In this document: piece after piece, positions 16,163 through 24,282 of the stretch
How the letters are laid out: the number at the start of each line of letters is the position of its first letter
Position numbering within the stretch: the stretch's first letter is position 1
Source of the DNA: Mycobacterium kyorinense
GTDB lineage: Bacteria > Actinomycetota > Actinomycetes > Mycobacteriales > Mycobacteriaceae
DNA: 64,000 nucleotides
NCBI RefSeq assembly: GCF_001672775.1
Contig: NZ_LZKJ01000196.1
Location: 1 to 64,000, forward strand
Reading direction: 5' to 3'
Made by a program: the position numbers and the translations under genes
Notes under the pieces: model-generated
Databases searched by the model: none
Seen by the model: the letters and a program-made list of their open reading frames with translations, nothing else
What the model was told of the DNA's origin: nothing

Positions 16163-16927
16163 CTAATCCTGCACCTGCTCACCGAGCGGTTGCCGGTCGA
16201 CCGCCACTTTCAGCAGCACAATCACGCATACTTGCCAGAATCCGAAGATCGCGGTACCCATCCAGAAACTGATCGAGCCGTTCCAGGCCAGTGGTCCGGA
16301 CCTGAAAATGAATACCGGAGCAGCGAGCAACTCGGTGACGATCTGCCAAATCGATATGTAGCCCAGCCATTTGGGAAAGACGTGGTTCCTGTCCAACAGG
16401 ATCGCGATCGCGAACACCAGATATCCGGTGGAAAAACACCCCAGCGATCCGACGAAGGACAGGAATGTCAGGTCATACATCAGCGCGACGATCTCCGGGT
16501 CGCGGTCGGGCCGAAACGCAGCCGTCAAAAACGATATTGCGGCCATCAGGCATCCTGGTATCGCGCCGACTGCCAGCGCCCCCAGGTACGCATAAGCGAA
16601 TACCGGGCTGACCGACATTCGCTTGATTTCGTACACGACAATGCCATTGGTCACCCCGGCGAAGCCGATGATGACCATCAACAGCGCAAAGCCGATCTGG
16701 ATGGTCAATGCATGCTGATGCACGAAATCGACCATCTGGTCGGCGGTGACATCGGGTCGCGGCGGCGGCATCACGCGCGTCAGCACGACGAAGATCAGGC
16801 CGAACAGGCTGTAAAACGCCGGGACCACCCAAAAGCAGATCAGCAGATCGGTTTTGGTCCTCGGCCGGTGGCGCTTGCCATCTCCGATGGCAATCGCCCC
16901 CGCTGAAGCCGTTGCGGTGCGGGTCAT
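16163..16927 (-). CDS. polytopic membrane protein of unknown function (paralogue of the next gene upstream)
   Basis: 254 residues from ATG 16927, in ATGA overlap with the upstream gene. A basic cytosolic N-terminus (GDGKRHRPRTKTD) is followed by about six hydrophobic helices. Features shared with the 247-residue upstream protein are P-P-R-x-D/M-TADQ after helix 1, VYEIKRM between helices, FRPDRDPE before the central helix, and FRSGPLAWNGSISFWMG near the end. The two are therefore tandem paralogues. I do not recognise a biochemical role. The operon link to oxidase subunits III/IV suggests a respiratory or redox-membrane function. Confidence 0.75.
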   Translation of the reverse strand: MTRTATASAGAIAIGDGKRHRPRTKTDLLICFWVVPAFYSLFGLIFVVLTRVMPPPRPDVTADQMVDFVHQHALTIQIGFALLMVIIGFAGVTNGIVVYEIKRMSVSPVFAYAYLGALAVGAIPGCLMAAISFLTAAFRPDRDPEIVALMYDLTFLSFVGSLGCFSTGYLVFAIAILLDRNHVFPKWLGYISIWQIVTELLAAPVFIFRSGPLAWNGSISFWMGTAIFGFWQVCVIVLLKVAVDRQPLGEQVQD

Positions 16928-17667
16928 TCCGCCGTGGCTCCGTCGTCGGCTTGTTGTTTGATCGCCCTGCGCACAACGACGAACATCACCGCGACATTCA
17001 CCGCGAACGCGCCGATGCGCACCCAGAACGACACCACCCCGTCCCAGGCCAAAGGCCCACTTCGAAACACGGCCGCACCCGCGGCCGGCGTCATCGCCGC
17101 GGCCGTCGCCAGGCTGAATGCGCCGACCCACCGGGGAAAGATCGGCCTCGGCTGCGCGTCGAGGTAAACGGCCACCGCAAGACACAGATTCTGGACCACC
17201 AGCATGCCGACCGGTGCAATGAACGTGATCCAGGCCAAGTCGTTGAGCAGTTGGATCAACTGCGGATTCCGCTCGGGTCGATAGGCAGCCACCAGCCAGA
17301 AGATGTCGGCGAGCGCGAATAACGTTGCGCCGCTGACAGCAGCGGTCAAATAGCAGTAGGCGAGCACTTGGTTAGGGGTCGCCATCCGTTTCATCTGCAC
17401 CACGATCAGCGCGAACAGCGGGATCAGCATGATGCCGAACAGGTTGTAAGTGATCATGCTGAACCGGATCATCGTGGTGTTGTGCGCGTAGAAGCCGGCC
17501 ACCTGGTCAGCGGTCATCCGAGGCGACATGGGCGGGAAGAAACCCGGGAACGCCAGAAACGCGATCACCAAAACGGCGCCGACGACCGGCGTCATCCACA
17601 GGCAGATCAGCTGTCCGCGTACGTTCACCGTCGGCCGGACATCCTGCTCCTCGGCGAGAGTTGACAT
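16924..17667 (-). CDS. polytopic membrane protein of unknown function (first gene of the oxidase-accessory operon)
   Basis: 247 residues with about six or seven membrane helices. I chose the ATG at 17667 (MSTLAEEQD) because GGAAGG lies 4 nt upstream; an in-frame ATG at 17682 has no clear ribosome site. It shares with its downstream paralogue PRMTADQVAGFYAHN, VVQMKRM, YRPERNPQ and FRSGPLAWDGVVSFWVRIG. It heads a minus-strand operon of two paralogues plus oxidase subunits III and IV, divergent from a TetR gene with two perfect palindromes between. The function is unknown. Confidence 0.75.
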   Translation of the reverse strand: MSTLAEEQDVRPTVNVRGQLICLWMTPVVGAVLVIAFLAFPGFFPPMSPRMTADQVAGFYAHNTTMIRFSMITYNLFGIMLIPLFALIVVQMKRMATPNQVLAYCYLTAAVSGATLFALADIFWLVAAYRPERNPQLIQLLNDLAWITFIAPVGMLVVQNLCLAVAVYLDAQPRPIFPRWVGAFSLATAAAMTPAAGAAVFRSGPLAWDGVVSFWVRIGAFAVNVAVMFVVVRRAIKQQADDGATAE

Positions 17668-17713
17668 CGCACCTTCCGGCATCTGAAGGAAGTTTGGACC
17701 TGCTCGCCGAACC

Positions 17714-17753
17714 TAGCCGATCGGCTATGCCACGGTCAATAGCCGATCGGCTA
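17714..17753. promoter_or_regulatory. double perfect palindrome, probable TetR operator
   Basis: TAGCCGATCGGCTA occurs twice, at 17714-17727 and 17740-17753, centres 26 bp apart. Flanking CC and GG make the whole block one larger inverted repeat. It occupies the 96-bp divergent space between the membrane-protein/oxidase operon and the TetR gene at 17764, the standard place for an autoregulated TetR operator. Two 14-bp perfect palindromes are far beyond chance. Binding by the adjacent TetR is inferred. Confidence 0.85.
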
Positions 17754-17763
17754 GGCTGGCGGG

Positions 17764-18348
17764 GTGGTGTCCACCGAGGCCGACAGGCGATTGCGTTCCA
17801 TCCAGCGCAGCGCCGCACAAACGCGCATCCTTGATGCGGCGCTGCGGCTGATCGCCGAAAACGGCGTTGGCGGAACGTCGTTGCAGATGATCGCTGACGC
17901 CATCGGCGTGACGAAAGCCGCTGTCTACCACCAGTTCAAGACAAAGGACGAGATCGTCATCGCGCTCACCGAACGTGAGCTGGGCGGGCTCGAGGAGGCG
18001 CTGGAGGCCGCCGAAGCCGAGCAATCCCAGTTGCGGGCACGCGAATTGCTGCTCGACGGCGTCATCGACCTTGCCGTCAGGCGCCGCGGCGTAGCGAGCA
18101 CGCTGCAGTTCGATCCGGTGATCGTCCGGTTGCTTGCCCAGCATCAGCCGTTCCAGCAATTCATCCAGCGGCTCTACAGCGTCCTGGTCGGCGACGCCGG
18201 CGACGACGCGCGAGTGACGGCGGCGATGCTGTCCGGCGCCATCGCCGTCGGCGTCATGCATCCCCTCGTCTCGGATGTCGACGACGAGGCGCTGCGCTCC
18301 CAGTTGCTCCGGCTGACACGACGATTCATGGAGATGTCGGCCGGCTGA
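17764..18348 (+). CDS. TetR-family transcriptional regulator
   Basis: 194 residues, GTG start. The N-terminal helix-turn-helix domain reads ILDAALRLIAENGVGGTSLQMIADAIGVTKAAVYHQFKTKDEIVIAL (about 21-67). The C-terminal ligand domain is variable, as expected. The paired TAGCCGATCGGCTA palindromes lie 11-50 nt upstream, so autorepression and control of the divergent oxidase-accessory operon are likely. Its 3' end overlaps the convergent epimerase gene by 23 nt. The inducer is unknown. Confidence 0.9.
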   Translation: MVSTEADRRLRSIQRSAAQTRILDAALRLIAENGVGGTSLQMIADAIGVTKAAVYHQFKTKDEIVIALTERELGGLEEALEAAEAEQSQLRARELLLDGVIDLAVRRRGVASTLQFDPVIVRLLAQHQPFQQFIQRLYSVLVGDAGDDARVTAAMLSGAIAVGVMHPLVSDVDDEALRSQLLRLTRRFMEMSAG

Positions 18349-19411
18349 ACGGCTTATCGGACCGCGGATCTCCGAACCTGGCGCGGATCGCGCCCCACGG
18401 ATCGGCGTAGCGGCCGGGCGCATTCCGGTAGGCCGCGCGCCGGGTCAAGATCTGCCGCGCCACCGGTACCAGGAGTCGCATCGGGTAGCGCGTCCAGCCG
18501 GCCTGCGCGCGCATCTCGGCGACCATGTCGGGCCACGAATGATGTTGGAAATTCAAGGCCTGCTGCGCCCGGGTGCTATCCATCCAGTCGGTGACGAACC
18601 AGTCGGTGTCGCTGTCGGGATTGCCGGGCCTGCCCTCGGGTAACACTCCGGCCATGCCGCGGGCGGCGGCCAGCGCTGGGCCAACCTCGCCTTGTCGTAA
18701 CCGGTGTGAGTCGTCGCCGGCGATCAGCAGGATCTCGCCGACGACGTCTGCGGTGGTGGCTGCCGCGAATGCGGCCGCGACGTCGCGGACATCGACGCCG
18801 TGCAGCCGTCCGTCGGTCGGCAGCAAGCTTTCGAAGAACAGCGCGTCGGAACTGAACGGCATCGCAGTGGGGTCGACGCTGAACACACCGCCGAGGCGCA
18901 GCACCACCCATTCGAGATTCGACGAACGCACGAGTTCTTCGGCCTCGAGCTTGTGCTGTCCGTACACGTCGGATGGCTTCGGTGGATCGTCGGCCCGGAT
19001 GGGAGCTTTCGCCCGGTGCGGGTTACGTGCGCCGTAGACGGCATTGCTAGAGGCTTGCACGAAACGCGGCGGGGTCTTCTGTGCTTCGGCGACGCGCACC
19101 AACGTCGCGGTGGCGTCGACGTTGACCTTGCGGGCCAGTTTGACGTTGGAGTAGATCTGCGGCGGAATGACGGCGGCCAAGTGCACAATTGCCGAGGGTG
19201 CGGTCTCAGCGACCAGCCGATCCACGGCAGCTTGGTCGGTCAGGTCGGCCCACCGGGCCTCGACGCCGGCCGGCAGCGCTCGCGCCGCCTTGTGATTGGC
19301 GGGGGTGCCGAGGTCGGCGGCCACCACCTGTCTGCCACTGCGGGCCAACTGCCGGACAGTCGCCGACCCGACCAACCCGAACCCTCCGGTCACTAGGACA
19401 GTCCCAGGCAT
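18326..19411 (-). CDS. NAD-dependent epimerase/dehydratase (extended SDR)
   Basis: 361 residues from ATG 19411, chosen because GAGGAGG lies just upstream and MPGTVLVTGGFGLVGSATVRQL is the natural N-terminus. The NAD loop is TGGFGLVG (9-16) and the active-site YGQHK is in PPKPSDVYGQHKLEAEEL. The GDDSHR and DWMDSTRAQQALNFQHHSW segments follow the extended-SDR pattern. The C-terminal ~60 residues are longer than usual and rich in Arg. Sugar, sterol or ketone substrates are all possible. It is divergent from the acyltransferase gene across an ATTCTC-N7-GAGAGT inverted repeat. Confidence 0.85.
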   Translation of the reverse strand: MPGTVLVTGGFGLVGSATVRQLARSGRQVVAADLGTPANHKAARALPAGVEARWADLTDQAAVDRLVAETAPSAIVHLAAVIPPQIYSNVKLARKVNVDATATLVRVAEAQKTPPRFVQASSNAVYGARNPHRAKAPIRADDPPKPSDVYGQHKLEAEELVRSSNLEWVVLRLGGVFSVDPTAMPFSSDALFFESLLPTDGRLHGVDVRDVAAAFAAATTADVVGEILLIAGDDSHRLRQGEVGPALAAARGMAGVLPEGRPGNPDSDTDWFVTDWMDSTRAQQALNFQHHSWPDMVAEMRAQAGWTRYPMRLLVPVARQILTRRAAYRNAPGRYADPWGAIRARFGDPRSDKPFSRPTSP

Positions 19412-19436
19412 TCGCCTCCTCAATCGACGAGTGGAT

Positions 19437-19467
19437 TATGACATTCTCGAATATGGAGAGTATCATA
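19437..19467. promoter_or_regulatory. imperfect inverted repeat, N7 type, in divergent promoter
   Basis: Arms ATGACATTCTC (19438-19448) and GAGAGTATCAT (19456-19466) match at 9 of 11 positions when one is reverse-complemented, separated by 7 nt. The core is ATTCTC-N7-GAGAGT. Similar N7 arrangements occur at 54843-54861 and 63256-63274. It lies between the epimerase (minus) and acyltransferase (plus) starts, so it may be a shared operator. The regulator is unknown. Confidence 0.5.
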
Positions 19468-19508
19468 TCCGCAGGTAAACCACGATCGGTACACAGACAG
19501 GGGAGTTT

Positions 19509-20309
19509 GTGAGCGGTAACGGCAAACCCGACATCGCCAAGTGGGACCCGGGCCTCACCCGCCAGCTCACGAACACGATCGGTCCGATCGTCAAGCGGTG
19601 GTTTCGGGCGACAGTGCGCGGCCTGGAGTCGTTTCCCGCCGCCGGTGGTGCATTGGTGGTCTCCAACCACTCCGGCGGCATGCTCACTCCCGACGTGCTG
19701 ATCTTCGCGCCCGCCTTCTACCACAAATTCGGATACGACCGCCCGGTCTACACACTGGGCCATTACGGCCTGTTCATCGGGCCGCTTGCCCAATGGCTGA
19801 TCCGGGCGGGCGTCATCCACGCCGACCGCGAAAACGCCGCCCAGGCACTGCGGTCCGGTGGGGTGGTGCTGGTCTTTCCCGGTGGCGACTACGACTCGTA
19901 CCGGCCAACGCTGAGCGCCAACACCATCGACTTCCAAGGCCGCACCGGATACGTGCGCACCGCCATCGAGACCGGCGTCCCCATCGTGCCGATGGTCTCC
20001 ATCGGGGCTCAAGAGAGTCAACTGTTTCTGCTGCGCGGCGACCGGATAGCCAAGCTGCTGGGACTGTATCGGGCGCGGATGAAGATCCTGCCGGTCAGCT
20101 TCGGTGTCCCGTTCGGACTCAGCGTGATCTTCCCGCCCAACCTGCCACTGCCCACCAAGATCGTCACCGAGGTGCTGGAGCCCATCGACGTCGCGGCCCG
20201 GTTCGGTCCGGAGCCGGATATCGCCGAGGTCGACGCGCATGTGCGTTCGGTGATGCAGGCCGCTCTCGACCGGCTCGCGCAGCAACGCCGTTTCCCCGTA
20301 CTGGGGTGA
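19509..20309 (+). CDS. PlsC-like lysophospholipid acyltransferase family protein
   Basis: 266 residues from GTG 19509, with GGGGAG upstream. The acyltransferase block I appears as SNHSGGMLTPD (about 57-67; the usual N-H-x4-D has longer spacing here). FPGGDYDSYRP corresponds to the glycine-rich block III, and GVPIVPMVSIGAQES to block IV. Such mycobacterial proteins acylate glycerol-phosphate or related lipids at the membrane. The gene converges on a WS/DGAT gene 5 nt away, so this pair may serve storage-lipid synthesis. Confidence 0.82.
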   Translation: MSGNGKPDIAKWDPGLTRQLTNTIGPIVKRWFRATVRGLESFPAAGGALVVSNHSGGMLTPDVLIFAPAFYHKFGYDRPVYTLGHYGLFIGPLAQWLIRAGVIHADRENAAQALRSGGVVLVFPGGDYDSYRPTLSANTIDFQGRTGYVRTAIETGVPIVPMVSIGAQESQLFLLRGDRIAKLLGLYRARMKILPVSFGVPFGLSVIFPPNLPLPTKIVTEVLEPIDVAARFGPEPDIAEVDAHVRSVMQAALDRLAQQRRFPVLG

Positions 20310-20314
20310 AGCAG

Positions 20315-21751
20315 CTAGCCGTTGGTGGTTGCCGGTGCCATCGCCGTTTCGACTCTGGCCGGTTCGCCGGGAAAGCCTGCGGCCCGCCGGATTTCACCGA
20401 ACGCATGTATTATCGCGTCGGTGGCTTCGTGCACATCGTCGAAGGTCCGATCATCGGCGAGTACCGAGATATCGACTTGGTCGACGTAACTCCAGACGGT
20501 GACATTGACCGCGGCGCCCGCGGAAAGTATTCCCACCGAATAGATTTCGGTGACGGGGGCGCCTCCGATCGTGCCGCGTTCCCGTGGTCCCGGCACATTT
20601 GAGACCGCAACGTTCATCGCCCTGTTCTGTGCTGCCCGCTTCGACGACCACCGAAAAAGGGCCGGGGTCAACGGCGGCGGCAGGTACGCCATCAGCTGCC
20701 CCTGCAGCTGCGGACCGAGCAGATCGTGATCTTCCTTGGCGATGGTCGTGGACACCGAGACCAGCCGAACCTGTTCGAGTGGATCGTCGACGTGCACCGG
20801 CAACGACACCGACAGCCCGCTGATTTCGTTGCCGGATATGCGGTTCGGCGACCTGTCCGTGCTGACCGGAACCGAGGCGATGATCGGCCGGTCAGATCTG
20901 CCGTCGTAGCGCAGCAACAGTTCTCGTAGGCCGCCCGCCGCGATCGCCAGAACCATATCGTTGAACGTCACGCCGAGGTGTTTGGCGGTCTCCTTGACCT
21001 CGGCCAGTGACAAGGCAGCGGTGGCGAACGTGCGCACCGGCGAAACCACATGGTTGAGAAAGGTTGGTGACGCTTTGAAATTCTCGGCCAGATCGGGGTG
21101 CTCACCGCGATCCCGTGAGCGCCGTCGGACGCGGGAGATGCCACGTGTGGCGTCGGCAACCAGTCGCGGCAGCGCGGCAACCTGCCGCAGGTGGTCGCGT
21201 CCGGCCGCCCGCAGCAACTCGGCCCTGGTGGGCGGGGCACAGTGGTCGTAGTCGCGATGTTCGTCGCCGGTCGACTCCTTGAGATCCATCAGCAGCGCCA
21301 GCAGGTTCGCGGAGGCGACCCCGTCGGCGAGCACATGGTGCACCTTGCCGATCAGCGCGAAGCGATCGTCACGCAGGCCCTCGGCGAAGTAGAACTCCCA
21401 CAGCGGTCGGCTACGGTCCAGCGGTGTGCTGGCGATCTCGCCCATCACCTGGTCGAGTTCGCGCCGCCCGCCGGGCTGCGGAACCCGCACCCGGCGTAAG
21501 TGATAGTCGAGATCGACCTCGCAATTCTCCAGCCACATCGGGTGGTGGAGCCGCCAGGGAATATCGACGAGCTTGAAGCGCAGTGGATCCAGCAGGGGTA
21601 GGCGGCGCTCAAAGGTCTGCCGAACCACCTCGAAACTGAACTGCCCGTCGAAGTCGGTGGCGTCGATGATTCCGACCTTCAGCGTGTGCGTGTGCAAGCT
21701 GGGGGTTTCGGTGTACAGCAACATGGCGTCCATGCCGTTGAGTCGCCTCAT
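20315..21751 (-). CDS. wax ester synthase / diacylglycerol O-acyltransferase (WS/DGAT)
   Basis: 478 residues from ATG 21751. It has the WS/DGAT opening RRLNGMDAMLLYTETPSLHTHTLKV, the active-site HHVLADGVASANLLALLMDL (HHxxxDG motif), the PLDRSRPLWEFYFAEGL segment, and NVPGPRERGTIGGAPVTEIYSVG near the C-terminus. It esterifies acyl-CoA with diacylglycerol or fatty alcohol to make triacylglycerol or wax ester, at the membrane or lipid-droplet surface. Mycobacteria carry many paralogues (tgs genes); I do not assign a number. Confidence 0.93.
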   Translation of the reverse strand: MRRLNGMDAMLLYTETPSLHTHTLKVGIIDATDFDGQFSFEVVRQTFERRLPLLDPLRFKLVDIPWRLHHPMWLENCEVDLDYHLRRVRVPQPGGRRELDQVMGEIASTPLDRSRPLWEFYFAEGLRDDRFALIGKVHHVLADGVASANLLALLMDLKESTGDEHRDYDHCAPPTRAELLRAAGRDHLRQVAALPRLVADATRGISRVRRRSRDRGEHPDLAENFKASPTFLNHVVSPVRTFATAALSLAEVKETAKHLGVTFNDMVLAIAAGGLRELLLRYDGRSDRPIIASVPVSTDRSPNRISGNEISGLSVSLPVHVDDPLEQVRLVSVSTTIAKEDHDLLGPQLQGQLMAYLPPPLTPALFRWSSKRAAQNRAMNVAVSNVPGPRERGTIGGAPVTEIYSVGILSAGAAVNVTVWSYVDQVDISVLADDRTFDDVHEATDAIIHAFGEIRRAAGFPGEPARVETAMAPATTNG

Positions 21752-21856
21752 TGCCCACCTCGATCACTAGCGACTCGGTTTGACGGAACAATAGAACCAT
21801 TCCGCTCGGCGCTGATCGATGGTTTCGGGAAATGTGGTGTTCGGCGGCAGAACGCT

Positions 21857-23473
21857 TCAGGCGTCAACCGAGCGGCCGGTGGCTGCGACGTGCGCGGCGC
21901 GGAATGCGAAAACCATTGCCGGTCCGATGGTTCCGCCTGCACCGCCGTAAGCCCGGCCGGTCACGCCTGCCATCGCGTTGCCGGCGGCGAACAGCCCCGG
22001 TATCGGCTCGCCGTTGACGTGTAGGACGCGACCGTCGCCGTCGGTGCGCGGCCCGCCCTTGGTTCCCATCGCTCCCACAGACACCGGTACCGCGTAGTAG
22101 GGAGCGTTATCGACGGGCCCGAGCGTCTTCTCAGCCAGCGTCGTCGCCCGCTCGTCACCCCAATATCCGTCGTACGCGCTAGATCCGCGGCCGTAGTCGG
22201 GATCGTGGCCGGCGGCCACGTTGCGGTTCCACTCCGCGACCGTGCGGGCCAGCCCGTCGGAATCGATACCGGTCTTGACACCCAGTTCCGCCAAGTCTTC
22301 CGACGCGCAGAACCAGTCCGGCACCGGCTCGCCGGGCGCGACGCCCAGAAACCCATAGCGTTTCAGATGCAGCGCATCGAACACGATCCACGCCGGATCA
22401 TTGACGTACCCGTCGCGCGGGTCGAGGTAGTGGAAGGCTCCGGCCATCGAGTTGTAGTCGCACGCCTCGTTGACGAATCGCCGTCCGGCGCGGTTGACGA
22501 TGATGCTGCGCGGTCGGGTCCGTTCCAGTCGCACACTGCGGCTGCGTTGTTCGCCGTCGATCGTGTCGCCGGGGATCTGCACGATCGGCACCCACCACGC
22601 TTCGCCCATGTTGGCCAGGTCGGCGCCGTGTGCCATCGCCATCCGCAAGCCGTCACCGGTGTTGTTGGGCGGTGAGACCGCTCCGTGCATCGGCCCGCGT
22701 AAAAATGCGTGGACCAATGCCGTGTTCCACTCGAACCCGCCGGTGCCCAGAATCACGCCGCGACGAGCGCGCACGGTCAGCCGCTGTCCGTCGCGGAGAA
22801 CCCGGACGCCGATAACCCCGTTGTCGTCGGCCACCAGCTCCTCGGCCCGCGCATTGGTCTGCGGTGTCACGCCCAGATCGAGTAATCCCTTGAGTAGCCC
22901 CGCAATCAGCGCGGTGCCGGCCACGCACAGGTCCGATGCGTTCTCGTCGATCTCTGCGTGTAGCCGAGCCCGGGTTTCGGCGTCGAATCCGACGTTGGAC
23001 CAGTCAGCGGGAAACGAGGTGATGCGGTCGCGCCACTGGCCGAGCCTGCTCAGATCGAAAGGCGCTGCGCTCAGCGACCGGCCTCCGGTGGGCCGCCCGC
23101 CAGGAAGCTCGGGTTTGTAATCGGGAAAACCGGTGGCGATTTCGAAGCGCAGGCCGCTGTGCGCCTCCACGAAGTGGAGCATGACCGGGCCGGTACGGAC
23201 GAATGTGTCGACCAGTGCCTCGTCCATCGATCCGAGCGACTGTGCCTGCAGATAGCGCAATGCGTCGTCAACCGTCAATTCTTCGTCAGCGCAACGACGA
23301 TGCGCGGGAATCCACACCACGCCGCCGGACACTGCGGTGGTCCCGCCGACGGTCGCGGCCTTCTCGTAGACCCCCACCGACGCGCCGTTGGCGGCTGCCG
23401 TCAGCGCGGCCGTGAGGCCGGCGCCGCCGCTGCCGAGCACGACGACGTCGACTTCATGGTCCCAAGAAGGCAT
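21857..23473 (-). CDS. FAD-dependent KstD-like dehydrogenase (fumarate reductase/succinate dehydrogenase flavoprotein fold)
   Basis: 538 residues from ATG 23473 (MPSWDHEVDVVVLGSGGAG). The dinucleotide-binding loop is GSGGAGLTAALTAAANGASVGVYEKA, followed by VGGTTAVSGGVVWIPAH. The C-terminal APYYAVPVSVGAMGTKGGPRTD and GRAYGGAGGTIGPAMVFAF blocks are those of 3-ketosteroid delta1-dehydrogenases and relatives. It likely desaturates a cyclic ketone. It follows the IclR gene on the same strand with a 14-nt gap. A second family member is at 27805. Steroid as substrate is not proven; other cyclohexenones fit. Confidence 0.82.
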   Translation of the reverse strand: MPSWDHEVDVVVLGSGGAGLTAALTAAANGASVGVYEKAATVGGTTAVSGGVVWIPAHRRCADEELTVDDALRYLQAQSLGSMDEALVDTFVRTGPVMLHFVEAHSGLRFEIATGFPDYKPELPGGRPTGGRSLSAAPFDLSRLGQWRDRITSFPADWSNVGFDAETRARLHAEIDENASDLCVAGTALIAGLLKGLLDLGVTPQTNARAEELVADDNGVIGVRVLRDGQRLTVRARRGVILGTGGFEWNTALVHAFLRGPMHGAVSPPNNTGDGLRMAMAHGADLANMGEAWWVPIVQIPGDTIDGEQRSRSVRLERTRPRSIIVNRAGRRFVNEACDYNSMAGAFHYLDPRDGYVNDPAWIVFDALHLKRYGFLGVAPGEPVPDWFCASEDLAELGVKTGIDSDGLARTVAEWNRNVAAGHDPDYGRGSSAYDGYWGDERATTLAEKTLGPVDNAPYYAVPVSVGAMGTKGGPRTDGDGRVLHVNGEPIPGLFAAGNAMAGVTGRAYGGAGGTIGPAMVFAFRAAHVAATGRSVDA

Positions 23474-23487
23474 TGGCGTGCGTCCTT

Positions 23488-24156
23488 TCAGCTGAGGATT
23501 TCGGCCAATTGCTTGGCGGCCTTGATGACGGCGTCCTGTCCGCCCATCACGACGTCTTCCCGATGCGAGATCAAGTTGATACACGTCGGCGGCGAGGGCG
23601 GTTCTCGCTGCACGGGCACAGCCAAACCGTAAGTGTTGGGCTCAATTTCGCCGTGGGTGACGACCCAACCCCGGGTACGCGCTTCAGCGACGAGGTCGCG
23701 TTCACCCGGGCGCGACGGCATACTCGCCAACAGCGCGATCCCGGCCGCGCCGCGGTCCAACGGATATCGACTGCCCTCGTGAAACGCCAGCTGATAGGGA
23801 ACCTGGGTCGGCACGATCACCGCGATCGCCACCTGCTGATCGCCCTCGGCCACCAGCAGTGACACGGTCGTGCCGAGGTCGTCGGCCAACGCCCGCAGGA
23901 TTGGCACGCTGAGCTGGCGCAGATTGCGATCGAACGAGGCACCCAAAACGGCAAGGTTCGCCGCCGGTCGGTAGCGGCCATCCTCGCCCTTGGCGATCAG
24001 CTTGAACTCAGCCAGCGTGCCGAGAAGGCGATAGGCGATGGTCCGGTGCACCCCGACGCCGTCGGCGACCTGTTGCACGCTCAGGCCCCCGGGCGCACCA
24101 GCGACCAGTTGCAGCGCACTGAGTCCTCTGGCCAGCGTCTGCGACCCGTTCACCAC
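23488..24156 (-). CDS. IclR-family transcriptional regulator
   Basis: 222 residues from GTG 24156 (a second in-frame GTG follows directly). The winged helix-turn-helix is TLARGLSALQLVAGAPGGLSVQQVADGVGVHRTIAYRLLGTLAEFKLI (about 7-54). The effector domain runs from about 80 and includes the ASFDRNL and RYPLDRGAAGIALLAS segments. It is divergent from the catabolic operon starting at 24283, with overlapping palindromes between them. It likely controls both this KstD-like gene and the mhp-type operon in response to an aromatic intermediate. Confidence 0.9.
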   Translation of the reverse strand: MVNGSQTLARGLSALQLVAGAPGGLSVQQVADGVGVHRTIAYRLLGTLAEFKLIAKGEDGRYRPAANLAVLGASFDRNLRQLSVPILRALADDLGTTVSLLVAEGDQQVAIAVIVPTQVPYQLAFHEGSRYPLDRGAAGIALLASMPSRPGERDLVAEARTRGWVVTHGEIEPNTYGLAVPVQREPPSPPTCINLISHREDVVMGGQDAVIKAAKQLAEILS

Positions 24157-24187
24157 GGCGGCGCTTCCCTTGACAGACCACCAGCGG

Positions 24188-24235
24188 AGAGCGATGCTCT
24201 ATACATAGTGCACATTGATGTGCGATTTTAGCACA
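24188..24235. promoter_or_regulatory. cluster of palindromes, probable IclR operator region
   Basis: Three dyads lie in the 126-bp divergent space between IclR and the hydrolase gene: AGAGC-GAT-GCTCT (24188-24200), GCACAT-TG-ATGTGC (24210-24223) and TGTGC-N7-GCACA (24219-24235). The last two overlap and share the TGTGC half. IclR proteins commonly bind such dyads in divergent promoters. Which dyad is the true operator cannot be told from sequence. Confidence 0.6.
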
Positions 24236-24282
24236 CAACGGTCGCGCCTGGCGAGAACCGGATTTCCGCAGAAAGGAACCAG

